Assembly (NCBI RefSeq): GCF_004358095.2
Contig: NZ_SMZJ02000001.1
Location: 186,001-250,000, forward strand
Source: Seonamhaeicola sediminis
Lineage (GTDB): Bacteria > Bacteroidota > Bacteroidia > Flavobacteriales > Flavobacteriaceae
Length of the DNA stretch: 64,000 bases
Reading direction: 5' to 3'
Below are positions 54,033 to 62,952 of this stretch, one piece after another. The notes under the pieces are model-generated. The model saw nothing but the letters and a program-made list of their open reading frames with translations, was not told where the DNA came from and did no database searches. The stretch's first letter is position 1. Each line of letters opens with the position of its first letter. Both the position numbers and the translations under genes were made by a program.

Positions 54033-55313
54033 TTATAAGCCTGTTGCTACAGTGTTTTTGCCTCGTTCTTTAATTAGTTGTCCTCTTACATCTAAGCTTC
54101 TGTAAGCACTAATTGGGTTTATAACTCCACCTGCATTAAGTCTGGCTTTTTCTATTAAAGGTCTAACGTCTGTTCTGTAAGCACCTTGTAATATTTCTTG
54201 ACATTTCACAACATCATGCGCTAATTGTGCTTCTTTTAAAGCGTTTTGATCTACCAATAAAGCTTTAGCGTAAGCCTCTTGAATGGCTTCTAAAGATTGA
54301 ATTAAATCTTCTAAAGGATCTTTTACGTTGTGACTAGCATCAATCATCCACGCTAAATCTGGGTTTTGTGGATTGTTTTGCATACCATAAACCAACTCAT
54401 TGAATATTAAGAATAAGGCATATGGTTTAATACTACCCACGGTTAAATCATCATCACCGTATTTACTATCATTAAAGTGGAAACCTCCTAATTTACCTTT
54501 TAATTGAAGTATAGATACAATTTGTTCAATGTTAGAATTAGGTAAGTGGTGTCCTAAATCAACTAGCGTATAAGCCTTGTCTCCACATCCATTGGCTAGC
54601 ATCAAAGATGCTCCCCAATCTTGTATTACTGTACTGTAAAAATTTGGTTCGTATGGTTTGTACTCCACAAGCATTTTCCAATCGTCTGGTAATGCTTTAT
54701 AAATATCAATTAAGCTATCTTGTGTATTTTGAAAAGCCGTTTGAAAGTTATTTTGTCCTGGAAAACAAGAACCATCTGCCAACCATACTGTTAATGCTTT
54801 TGAACCTAACTTATCACCAATATTGATAACATCAATATTATGCTGAATAGCTTGCTCTCTAACTGCTTTGTCTAAGTTACTTAAAGAACCATATTTATAA
54901 GTTTCAGCGGCATCTGGCTGATCTTGAAACGTATTAGAGTTAACAGCGTCAAACTTTATGTTTAAGGCATCTGCTTTTTCTTTAATGGCTGCATAATCAG
55001 ATGGTATATCCCATGGAATGTGTAAGGATACTGCTCCTGCCGTTTGGGTCAAACTATGGATAACTCCAATATCTTCAATTTTTTGCTCTAAAGTAGACGG
55101 CTCTCCATAAAATGAAAATCTACCAAAACGTGTGCCTCCAGCTCCTAAGGCCCAACTTGGGATAGCTACCTGAAAATCTGATAACTTAGAAACTATGGAT
55201 TTGACATCATGTCCGTTCTTACTCAGTTTGTTAGCTAAAAAATCAAAATTTTCTTCATGACTCTTTAGGCTGCTTTTGTTGCTTTCTAATACTTGTTGCT
55301 TTTGTATTTTCAT
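54033..55313 (-). CDS. rhaI: L-rhamnose isomerase (rhizobial/Pseudomonas-type)
   Basis: 426 residues, TIM-barrel isomerase. Metal-binding blocks are MLVEYKPYEPNFYSTVIQDW, LVDLGHHLPNSNIEQI, GGFHFNDSKYGDDDLTVGSI, and AWMIDASHNVKDPLEDL. It converts L-rhamnose to L-rhamnulose. This subtype is the one associated with fused aldolase-dehydrogenase, as here. Expressed with the kinase downstream; upstream there is a stem-loop in the 103-base gap to the fused gene. Confidence 0.93.
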   Translation of the reverse strand: MKIQKQQVLESNKSSLKSHEENFDFLANKLSKNGHDVKSIVSKLSDFQVAIPSWALGAGGTRFGRFSFYGEPSTLEQKIEDIGVIHSLTQTAGAVSLHIPWDIPSDYAAIKEKADALNIKFDAVNSNTFQDQPDAAETYKYGSLSNLDKAVREQAIQHNIDVINIGDKLGSKALTVWLADGSCFPGQNNFQTAFQNTQDSLIDIYKALPDDWKMLVEYKPYEPNFYSTVIQDWGASLMLANGCGDKAYTLVDLGHHLPNSNIEQIVSILQLKGKLGGFHFNDSKYGDDDLTVGSIKPYALFLIFNELVYGMQNNPQNPDLAWMIDASHNVKDPLEDLIQSLEAIQEAYAKALLVDQNALKEAQLAHDVVKCQEILQGAYRTDVRPLIEKARLNAGGVINPISAYRSLDVRGQLIKERGKNTVATGL

Positions 55314-55337
55314 ACTCTTACTTTTTAAAAGAAAATA

Positions 55338-55370
55338 AACTTCCCTAAAATTGCTTTAAGGAAGTTTTTT
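55338..55370. terminator. Stem-loop between rhaEW-type gene and rhaI
   Basis: AACTTCC and GGAAGTT pair, with TAAA/TTTA as an inner stem. The long T run is on the plus-strand side, so in the transcribed minus direction the hairpin is followed only by TATTTTCTTTT. It may partly terminate or stabilise the processed mRNA. Confidence 0.45.
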
Positions 55371-55416
55371 TCAAACTAAACTAAACTAATCAAATTACTA
55401 TTATTTAAATTTTAAA

Positions 55417-57522
55417 TTATCTCACAAAAGCATTTGCCATACCTCCATCTACATTAATTATATTCCCTGTAGATTTATCTAATATACCTACTAATGAGAA
55501 TACTCCATTTGCAATATCATCTGGTGTAATGATTTCATGCAACAGATTTCTTTTAGCATAAAATGCTGGCAACTCTTCAACGGTAATACCATTTGCTTTA
55601 GCTCTTCCTTCAGCCCAAGCACCTTCCCAAATTTTACTTCCTACAATTACTCCATCTGGGTTTACGGTATTAACTCTTACTTTATCTTTGGCTAATTCAG
55701 CTGCTAATAAACGTACCATATGTTGTTGTGCTGCTTTTGCAGTACCATAGGCAACATTATTTGGACCTGCCACTAAACCATTTTTACTTGCTATTGAAAT
55801 AAAATCTCCTCCAATGCCTTGTTTTCTGGCAATAGCTGCAAATTGCTTAGCTAGATCAAACTGTCCTTTAACCAATATATTTTGTAATATATTCCAATCT
55901 TTGTCTGTGGTCTCTTCTAGTGGCTTAGAAATAGCTAAACCAGCACTATGTACTATAATATCAACACCACCAAATTCTATACATGCTTTTTTATATGCAG
56001 CTTCAATAGACTCTGTTTTCGTTACATCACAAACAGCATAAGTAGACACATCTCTTTTATAGGTTGCATTGGCTTCAATTAATCTATCTTCTACTATATC
56101 TGTAAGCACAACATTAGCACCTTCAGCGGCTAATTTATCGGCAATTGCTTTACCAATTCCGCCACCAGCTCCAGTTACTAAAGCTACTTTTCTAGAAAGT
56201 GGTTGTTCTTTTGGCATACGTTGTAACTTAGCTTCTTCAAGCAACCAGTACTCAATATCAAAGGCTTCTTGTCTTGGTAAGGAGGTATAAGCAGTAATAG
56301 CCTCGGCACCCCTCATTACATTAATAGCGTTTATGTAAAACTCACTTGCCACACGTGTAGTTTGTTTGTTTTTAGCAAAACTAAACATTCCAACTCCTGG
56401 ATATATAATGATTACCGGGTTAGCATCACGCATAGCAGGACTATTATCTCTTTTACAAGTATTGTAGTAATCTGCATATTCCTGACGGTACGCTTCAAAT
56501 GCAGGCTCTAATTTTTTTAACACAGCATCTGAATCTGAAAGATCTTCATTTTTGTCTAAATCCAATACCAAAGGCTGAATTTTAGTTCTCAAAAAATGAT
56601 CTGGACAAGAGGTTCCCATTGGAGCCAAACGCTCTAAATCATTGCTATTAATATATTCCATTACTACATCGGTATCAGAAAAATGACCGATCATTCTATT
56701 TTCAGAAGAACAAAGACCTCTTAAAAGTGGCATTAACTGCGCTGCTTTTTCTAATCGTTCCTCTTTAGGAAGGCTTTGTACTTTTTGACCTCCAAATACG
56801 CTTCCTTTTTCTTTGATTTTTTTGTCAATGTATTCAGAAGCCATTTCAATAACTTCTAAACTATTTATATAACACTCATAAGACGTATCCCCCCAAGTAA
56901 ACAAACCATGACTACCTAATACAATACCTCTTATTCCTGGATTCTCAGCCAAACATTTTTCTAACTGTAATCCTAAATCAAACCCTGGACGTTGCCAAGG
57001 CACCCATCCCATAGTATCTCCCCAAATCTCTTTGGTTACTTTTTCACTATCTTGAGCAGCTGCTACAGCAATTAAAGCATCTGGATGTAAATGATCTATG
57101 TGAGCAAATGGTAATAAACCATGTAAAGGCGTATCAATAGAAGGTGCCTTGCTATCTAAATCATAGATACAATGATTGAATAGACCAACCATTCTATCTT
57201 CATCATGCAACCCTTGATATACGTTCTTTAAATCTCTCAATCTTTTTGTATATAATCCAGCAATACCAGATCTGGTTAGTGTACCTATATCACCTCCAGA
57301 ACCTTTAACCCACATAACTTCAACTTCTTCATTGGTTAATGGATCAGTTTCAATCGTTTTACAACTCGTATTACCTCCACCATAATTGGTTATTCTTAAA
57401 TCTGCCCCTAAAATATTAGAGCGATACAAAAATAACTCTACTTGGTTATCATTTAACGATTCGGCCTTTTCCTGATCCCATAAGTAATCAACGTATTTAA
57501 AAGTTTTTGTAGTATTTTCCAT
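55417..57522 (-). CDS. Bifunctional rhamnulose-1-phosphate aldolase / lactaldehyde dehydrogenase (RhaEW type)
   Basis: 701 residues, two fused enzymes. The N-terminal aldolase (to about residue 420) has FAHIDHLHPDALIAVAAAQD with the metal His, GSHGLFTWG, and LGADLRITNYGGGNTSCK. The C-terminal short-chain dehydrogenase (from about 430) has VALVTGAGGGIGKAIADKLA, ISIASKNG, and the active YGTAKAAQQ motif. It cleaves rhamnulose-1-phosphate to DHAP and L-lactaldehyde and then handles the aldehyde; members of this fusion family oxidise it to L-lactate. First gene of the rha set. A TACTTTTG promoter lies 22 bases upstream of the start. Confidence 0.92.
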   Translation of the reverse strand: MENTTKTFKYVDYLWDQEKAESLNDNQVELFLYRSNILGADLRITNYGGGNTSCKTIETDPLTNEEVEVMWVKGSGGDIGTLTRSGIAGLYTKRLRDLKNVYQGLHDEDRMVGLFNHCIYDLDSKAPSIDTPLHGLLPFAHIDHLHPDALIAVAAAQDSEKVTKEIWGDTMGWVPWQRPGFDLGLQLEKCLAENPGIRGIVLGSHGLFTWGDTSYECYINSLEVIEMASEYIDKKIKEKGSVFGGQKVQSLPKEERLEKAAQLMPLLRGLCSSENRMIGHFSDTDVVMEYINSNDLERLAPMGTSCPDHFLRTKIQPLVLDLDKNEDLSDSDAVLKKLEPAFEAYRQEYADYYNTCKRDNSPAMRDANPVIIIYPGVGMFSFAKNKQTTRVASEFYINAINVMRGAEAITAYTSLPRQEAFDIEYWLLEEAKLQRMPKEQPLSRKVALVTGAGGGIGKAIADKLAAEGANVVLTDIVEDRLIEANATYKRDVSTYAVCDVTKTESIEAAYKKACIEFGGVDIIVHSAGLAISKPLEETTDKDWNILQNILVKGQFDLAKQFAAIARKQGIGGDFISIASKNGLVAGPNNVAYGTAKAAQQHMVRLLAAELAKDKVRVNTVNPDGVIVGSKIWEGAWAEGRAKANGITVEELPAFYAKRNLLHEIITPDDIANGVFSLVGILDKSTGNIINVDGGMANAFVR

Positions 57523-57544
57523 TTTCTTTAATTAATTATTGTTT

Positions 57545-57552
57545 CAAAAGTA
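57545..57552 (-). promoter_or_regulatory. -7 promoter element of the rha operon
   Basis: Minus strand TACTTTTG (TAnnTTTG), ending 22 bases before the fused-gene start. Upstream on the same strand is AGTACAGGATAC, resembling AGAACAGGACAG in front of lutA. Confidence 0.55.
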
Positions 57553-57975
57553 TATCACGTTACAAACATTTGTATCCTGTACTATACCGCAATATGAATA
57601 ATTAAGAGATAATAATTAAAAAAACTAACAAGGATAACTTTAAAAAACTGAAAAACAACAATATAAACACCTTAAGTAAAACCTTATCGTTTTATAAGTT
57701 TTCAACATTAGTATATAATAACGATAACAATAAAACTCCTAATTGTTCATTATTATTAACCTAAATAAACATTAAAAGTTAAGTATTACATTTAGGTTGC
57801 TTTTATCTTGGTCTACACTAAAATTCTTTAAAAAAAAATTTTATCTCTAAACTGACTCACATTAATTAGCTCAATAATTTCCGTATTATGATGCTTTACA
57901 TTAAATCAAGTTATTTTGTACAATAAACACAAACTATTTGTTGCTTTTTAATTGATTTTAATTATCTTAAAACTG
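57553..57975. other. Divergent regulatory gap between the rha operon and gntR
   Basis: The 489-base region is A+T-rich with stops in every frame and no small gene. It contains inverted TTATCGTT (57684-57691) and AACGATAA (57720-57727), and ACAGGATAC near the rha promoter; these may be regulator sites but cannot be assigned. Confidence 0.4.
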
Positions 57976-57983
57976 TAAATTTG
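57976..57983 (+). promoter_or_regulatory. -7 promoter element of gntR
   Basis: TAAATTTG, an exact TAnnTTTG match, 31 bases before the chosen ATG. Confidence 0.55.
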
Positions 57984-58014
57984 TAGCTAAACAAGTTCAT
58001 GTAATGAATGTTTG

Positions 58015-59061
58015 ATGGAAATGATGAAATTCATAAAGATTGACGAAAACTCGAGGGTACCTAAATATCAACAGATTATAGATTCTATAATTCACAATAT
58101 ATCTATAGGTAATCTAAAAATGGATGAAAAAATACCTTCAATTAATATGTTTAGTGAAGAATTTTATCTTTCTAGAGATACTGTTGAAAAAGCATATAGC
58201 ATTCTTAAAGATAGAAATATTATTACATCAATTAGAGGAAAAGGCTTTTATATATCTAGAACTAAGTTAATTTCTAAGGTTAATATATTTTTTCTAATTA
58301 ATAAACTAAGTAATTACAAGCTTAGAATATACAACCATTTTATTGATGCTATTGGAGCCAACGCTCATATAGACTTACAAGTATATCATTGCGATGAAAC
58401 CCTTTTTCTAAACTTGTTAGAAAAAAATAAAGCGGCTTACGACTACTATATTATAATGCCTCATTTCAAAACGGAAGATTTGAAACATGTAACACTCACT
58501 GAAAAAGTAATAAGCGCTTTAGAAGAAATACCCATTGAAAAACTAATAATATTAGATAATGTAAAACCAGAACTTAATACCGTTCAAACTGAAATATTCC
58601 AAGATTTTGAAAATGATATTTATTTTGCTTTAAAAGAGGGGCTGGATAAAATCAAAACCTATGAAAAGATAATTCTGATATATCCCGAACAATCTGTTTA
58701 CCCATATCCAAGAAGAATCTTACATGGTTTTAGAAAATTTTGTGTAGAATACAAATTAGATTTTGAAATTCTTGATAAAATTTACGATGATATGATTCTT
58801 AAAAAAGGGGATTTGTTCATTACTATAGAGGAATCTGACCTAGTTAACCTTTTAAAACAAGTACGTGAAGATGAATTTAAATTAGGCTCAGAAATTGGAA
58901 TCATTTCATACAACGACACCCCTCTCAAAGAACTGCTTGGGATTACAGTAATGTCTACTGATTTCAAAATAATGGGAGAAACGGCAGCCAACATGATTCG
59001 TAATAAATCACGAGGCACAATAAAAGTACCTTTTAATTTTATTGAAAGAGATTCGTTATAA
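58015..59061 (+). CDS. GntR-family regulator with sugar-binding effector domain
   Basis: 348 residues. N-terminal winged helix: RVPKYQQIIDSIIHNISIG, KMDEKIPSINMFSEEFYLSR, and ITSIRGKGFYISR. The C-terminal part is a LacI-like periplasmic-binding-protein domain rather than FCD or UTRA: NIFFLINKLSNYKLRIYNHF, YDYYIIMPHF, KIILIYPEQSVYPYPRRILHGF, and IGIISYNDTPLKELLGITV. Such GntR-PBP regulators control sugar genes in Bacteroidota. Being divergent from the rha operon it probably controls it, with rhamnose or a derivative as effector. An ATG two codons later is also possible. Confidence 0.88.
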   Translation: MEMMKFIKIDENSRVPKYQQIIDSIIHNISIGNLKMDEKIPSINMFSEEFYLSRDTVEKAYSILKDRNIITSIRGKGFYISRTKLISKVNIFFLINKLSNYKLRIYNHFIDAIGANAHIDLQVYHCDETLFLNLLEKNKAAYDYYIIMPHFKTEDLKHVTLTEKVISALEEIPIEKLIILDNVKPELNTVQTEIFQDFENDIYFALKEGLDKIKTYEKIILIYPEQSVYPYPRRILHGFRKFCVEYKLDFEILDKIYDDMILKKGDLFITIEESDLVNLLKQVREDEFKLGSEIGIISYNDTPLKELLGITVMSTDFKIMGETAANMIRNKSRGTIKVPFNFIERDSL

Positions 59062-59256
59062 TCCACTATGTTTACTTAGAATGAGTGCTTAATCTTGATC
59101 TCTCAAGATTTCTTCCAAAGGTTTATCAATTTTAGTTTTTACAGTTTGATTCGTTATTATTTTACATATATTGTATTTGAATGAAAAATCCCTAACAAAA
59201 CATAAGAACATAAATCCTATAAGACCAGTTAGTTAATCTAAAAAATTTCATTAGGT

Positions 59257-60384
59257 TTAGTTATAAATTTTTATTTGAATACTAGATGGACTTTTCACTT
59301 TAATATCCTTATCTAGTTTTGTTAGTTTTCCCGTTTCTAAGTCTCTGTGAAACACAACTATATTATCGGTAAACATGTTTGCAACTAACAGGTATTTTCC
59401 TGAAGGGTGAATCGCAAAATTTCTAGGGTGTTGGCCTCCCGTATCGGTTCTTTCTACCAAAGTAAGTTTGCCATTGTCTTGATTAATTTGAAACACAGTA
59501 ATAGTATCTTCCTCAGGCCCTCTATTTGAAACGTATAAAAACTTTCCATCTGGTGAAATATGAATATCTGCCGTTCTATAAATATCTTGTTGTTGACCGT
59601 AAGAAAGGTAATCTTCTATAAAAACCAAATTGCCATTGTCATATTGATACGCATCAACCTTACCGCTCAACTCGTTTGCTAGATATCCAAATTTTCCATT
59701 GGGATGAAAGGCAAAATGTCTAGGGCCACTGCCTAATTTTGTTTTGATATCTTTAAGGTTTTTTAGAGCTACTGAATCTTCAGTTTTTGAAAGTGTAAAT
59801 CTTCTTATTTTGTCTGCTCCTAAATCGTGAGCAAAAACGTAATTCCCATCTGGAGAAAAATTTGCAGAATGCATATGTGATGCTTCCTGCCTGCTTTTAA
59901 TGATACTACTATCCTTAAAATGTAACACTTGGCTAAGCGCTTCTAGACTTCCATTTTCTTTAATTTTGAAAAGACTTAAACTTCCATCAGAATAATTTGA
60001 GTTTAGCAAATGATTTCCTGTATTATCAATTTCAAGGTGTGCAGGATTTAACCCGCCACAATCCTGCATATTTAAAAGTTCTAATTTGGTGTTTTGTGTA
60101 TCAACTTTAAAAGCGGCAACTTTGCCATGGTGTGGCATTTGACTTTCTACAACAGAATACAAATATTCGCCGTTATCCGATAACTTTAAAAAAGAGGTGT
60201 TTGTTATACTATCCAAAGTATACTTTAAAACGCTTTCTCCAGTTTCGTTATTAAACTGGTAAACATGAATGCCTTCACCTGGTTGTTTATCAGTATAACT
60301 ACCCACAAAAAGCAAGGTTTCGTTAGTACTTTTTTGGCAACCAAAAACAGTAATAGTCAATAATAAAAAAAGTAATTGCTTCAT
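59257..60384 (-). CDS. Lipoprotein lactonase (7-bladed propeller)
   Basis: 375 residues. A lipoprotein signal ends at Cys16 (LLLTITVFGC). Seven-bladed lactonase propeller (6-phosphogluconolactonase/Pgl-like, PF10282 type): LLFVGSYTDKQPGEGIHVYQ, NPAHLEIDNTGNHLLNSNYS, HMHSANFSPDGNYVFAHDLG, GSGPRHFAFHPNGKFGYLAN and GGQHPRNFAIHPSGKYLLVA. Because it is exported, it would act on sugar lactones outside the cytoplasm, not on 6-phosphogluconolactone. It follows the lyase gene by 24 bases and is probably in the same operon. Confidence 0.85.
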   Translation of the reverse strand: MKQLLFLLLTITVFGCQKSTNETLLFVGSYTDKQPGEGIHVYQFNNETGESVLKYTLDSITNTSFLKLSDNGEYLYSVVESQMPHHGKVAAFKVDTQNTKLELLNMQDCGGLNPAHLEIDNTGNHLLNSNYSDGSLSLFKIKENGSLEALSQVLHFKDSSIIKSRQEASHMHSANFSPDGNYVFAHDLGADKIRRFTLSKTEDSVALKNLKDIKTKLGSGPRHFAFHPNGKFGYLANELSGKVDAYQYDNGNLVFIEDYLSYGQQQDIYRTADIHISPDGKFLYVSNRGPEEDTITVFQINQDNGKLTLVERTDTGGQHPRNFAIHPSGKYLLVANMFTDNIVVFHRDLETGKLTKLDKDIKVKSPSSIQIKIYN

Positions 60385-60408
60385 TTTAAGTAGTGATTGT
60401 TATTAGAA

Positions 60409-62952
60409 TTATTTACTATAATCCTTATAGTATGATTTTAATGAATTTGTAGTAACAACTTCATTTTTATAAGATAGTTTTTCGCCTTCACCAACATAAA
60501 TACTTTTTAAGGAATCATCTTCATTTATTGTAATAATCGCAAAAGTCCCTTCAAAATGTATTCCTAATGTATCATTTTTAAATACTTGGTTTTTAGATTG
60601 AGTGATAATAAATTGAGTTACAGTTTCAGAAGGTGTCTTACTTACAATTTTTAAACCTTTATATATCCCATCCTGTTCAATTTTTGTCACCGATTGGACA
60701 GATGGCGTTTCCATGTCATTAAAAGGTTCAAAAACCACCACGAAGGGATTGTTCCATGCTTCACCTTCTTTTCTAATCACTAAAGTTGGCGTTGGCATAT
60801 GATTATAAGGTTCAGGAGACTCGAAAGTAGTTGGAGCTTTAACCTTGGTATAGGTTCTATTTTCAAAACCTGGAATATGCAATTGCATAAAAACAGCGCC
60901 TTGTTCTAATTTTTTAGTATGAAATGTGGCTTTTACATCACTTGCATACAATTTTGATGTATTTACATCTTCGAAGAAATGCCATCCCGGGTGCCTATAT
61001 TGTTTATTGCGTTTCCATGGCGCGTTGGCATTCGCCATATATCTATCAGGTGTTTCTTTAAAATCCAAATCCTGATTGTCGAAAACCAGTTCATCCCCAA
61101 TATTATGATATAAGTAGTCGTGATATTCATTCGGCAGTCTGGATTTTGAGCGAAACACATCCACATAATAGCCCGTTGTTGGAGACGTTCTAATTAAAGC
61201 CAAGGTGCGTTCTTGAGTTGCCTCAGCTTTATCCCCTTTATCATCTACAAAACTTGTTAAACTAAAAGAATGATGTGGAGAGACACCTTCTTTACCTACT
61301 TCGGGTTCCATGGTAACAGGCTTTACTTTATTCATGCCTAAATTTACCCAACCACCTTCGCCCTGAGAACTGCCATTAACGATAACCGTATTGTGAGCCG
61401 CAAAAATTCTGGAATAATTTTCATGTAAATTTTTACCATAACTTTTTCTTCCATGGTCCACACCTAAAACTTGTCCTTCGCCATATAATTCTATATTCAT
61501 GCCCTCAGCATGCCCATGTACCATGTGTGCACCGCCAACAAAACACATCATATCATCCTTGGGATTACCAGTACTACTTAAATTACGTTGTAAAACAATA
61601 CCTGCATGATAGACTCTATCGGTTCTGGACAATTCAATATTGACGGGGGCGTCTTTAAAATCATCATCATACCAAAACAAGGCCTCTATACCTTTTCGCT
61701 TATATTTGCCTTTACGAATAGCCCCACTGATGAGCGGAGCGAATTTATTTTGAATTTGAGTTAAGCCATCCATCTTCGCTAAAGCATATGCATTTTCATA
61801 AGCTTCATAAGGGGCGTGAGCACGCCTATGTCCATCTCCCCAACGTACAATTTCATTGTTAGGATACACAAAATAATCCAGTCGTGGTAAAGCATGCAGC
61901 ACATTGGGATACTTCTTACCTAATTTTAACGATGGATTGTATTTATTAACAACCAACATTAATCGAGCTAAAATTGAGGTCGTATGATTTAAGTATTGCG
62001 AGGTTTCTGGCCAAATATCCCCTTCATTTTTATAATTTTTAACCATAACATTTAACGCATCTTGGTTCTCTGTACTTTCTGTTAAAAAATAAGACAACCA
62101 TTGTTCTCGGTCGGTATCGTCATCCATTGCTAAGGCATTAAACACCAAACTGGGTGCTTCTAAAGCACAATGGTTTGAACCTGTTTGCCCGTAATTTACT
62201 GTTATGTTTGCGTAAGCCTTAAATACCTTTTGAGCGTCTTCAAAAGGGAAACTCACTTTATTGTTTTTAAATATATCAAACGCCTTTCCTTCTTGTTTTA
62301 GATACGGATGAATAAAATCATAAATTAATGGTAGTTTATATCCTATAACACGTACCTCCCGAAAACCATCATACGGAAATAACCAACCACCTCTACCTCG
62401 CCAAGTAGATACTTCAGATTGCTGAACCGACTTCAAAAATGAATATAAAATGCTACTTGCAACATAGGCATATTTTTCATCCTCGGTTAAGTAATACATA
62501 ACACCGCAGTTTAAAGCTACTTGTAAATTGTTAATTAAAAGTTCGGCGGGTCGCCATTCTTCATCTGTGGCATTATCCAAATTCTCTTGAACACCATTGG
62601 CAACATGAGTTGTTTTTAAAAATGGAGGAAATTGATTTTGTTGCTTTTTAGACCAATCGAAGGGTAATTTTTTAATAAAGGCTTCAGGATTTTTATAGAA
62701 AATATCTACTCGCCTGTTGGTTTCCTTTTGTAGGTTGGTATAAATCTCATTTGCCCAATCTTGTTTTTCTATTTTATCAAGTATTTTTTCACGCTCAGAA
62801 GCTTTTACCAATATAAATGGACGTTCTTGGGTTTGAGACCATGCCTTAAATTGAGTTATTGTAATCCATACCAAAAATACGTAGCAAGCTGTTATTTTTA
62901 CTTGTTTTAATAGTGTCATGTGCTTTACTATTACGTAATTTCTATTACTCAT
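60409..62952 (-). CDS. Heparinase II/III-like polysaccharide lyase candidate
   Basis: 847 residues. A hydrophobic signal region (VKITACYVFLVWITITQFKA, ending near AWSQ) precedes an alpha/alpha-toroid part (about 60-450) and a beta-sandwich part with RTDRVYHAGIVLQRN, GGAHMVHGHAEGMNIELYG, and YSRIFAAHNTVIVNGSSQGE. The architecture and the conserved His/Tyr/Glu blocks match heparinase II/III-type lyases. In this context an uronate-rhamnose linkage (ulvan or rhamnogalacturonan-like) is the likely substrate; the exact PL family cannot be named. The start overlaps the GH106 stop (ATGAGTAA). A later ATG at residue 12 starts the signal peptide more directly. Confidence 0.8.
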   Translation of the reverse strand: MSNRNYVIVKHMTLLKQVKITACYVFLVWITITQFKAWSQTQERPFILVKASEREKILDKIEKQDWANEIYTNLQKETNRRVDIFYKNPEAFIKKLPFDWSKKQQNQFPPFLKTTHVANGVQENLDNATDEEWRPAELLINNLQVALNCGVMYYLTEDEKYAYVASSILYSFLKSVQQSEVSTWRGRGGWLFPYDGFREVRVIGYKLPLIYDFIHPYLKQEGKAFDIFKNNKVSFPFEDAQKVFKAYANITVNYGQTGSNHCALEAPSLVFNALAMDDDTDREQWLSYFLTESTENQDALNVMVKNYKNEGDIWPETSQYLNHTTSILARLMLVVNKYNPSLKLGKKYPNVLHALPRLDYFVYPNNEIVRWGDGHRRAHAPYEAYENAYALAKMDGLTQIQNKFAPLISGAIRKGKYKRKGIEALFWYDDDFKDAPVNIELSRTDRVYHAGIVLQRNLSSTGNPKDDMMCFVGGAHMVHGHAEGMNIELYGEGQVLGVDHGRKSYGKNLHENYSRIFAAHNTVIVNGSSQGEGGWVNLGMNKVKPVTMEPEVGKEGVSPHHSFSLTSFVDDKGDKAEATQERTLALIRTSPTTGYYVDVFRSKSRLPNEYHDYLYHNIGDELVFDNQDLDFKETPDRYMANANAPWKRNKQYRHPGWHFFEDVNTSKLYASDVKATFHTKKLEQGAVFMQLHIPGFENRTYTKVKAPTTFESPEPYNHMPTPTLVIRKEGEAWNNPFVVVFEPFNDMETPSVQSVTKIEQDGIYKGLKIVSKTPSETVTQFIITQSKNQVFKNDTLGIHFEGTFAIITINEDDSLKSIYVGEGEKLSYKNEVVTTNSLKSYYKDYSK

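Noticed and set aside
57572-57587. GTATCCTGTACTATAC as a GntR operator
   Set aside because: The outer GTAT/ATAC arms and the inner GTAC do not share a centre of symmetry, so it is not a convincing palindrome.
59089-59211. A 40-codon minus-strand frame after the lactonase gene, ending TKIDKPLEEILRDQD
   Set aside because: Short, no promoter, no recognisable family, and overlapping the possible stem-loop AATCTTGA/TCAAGATT after gntR; chance or a fragment.
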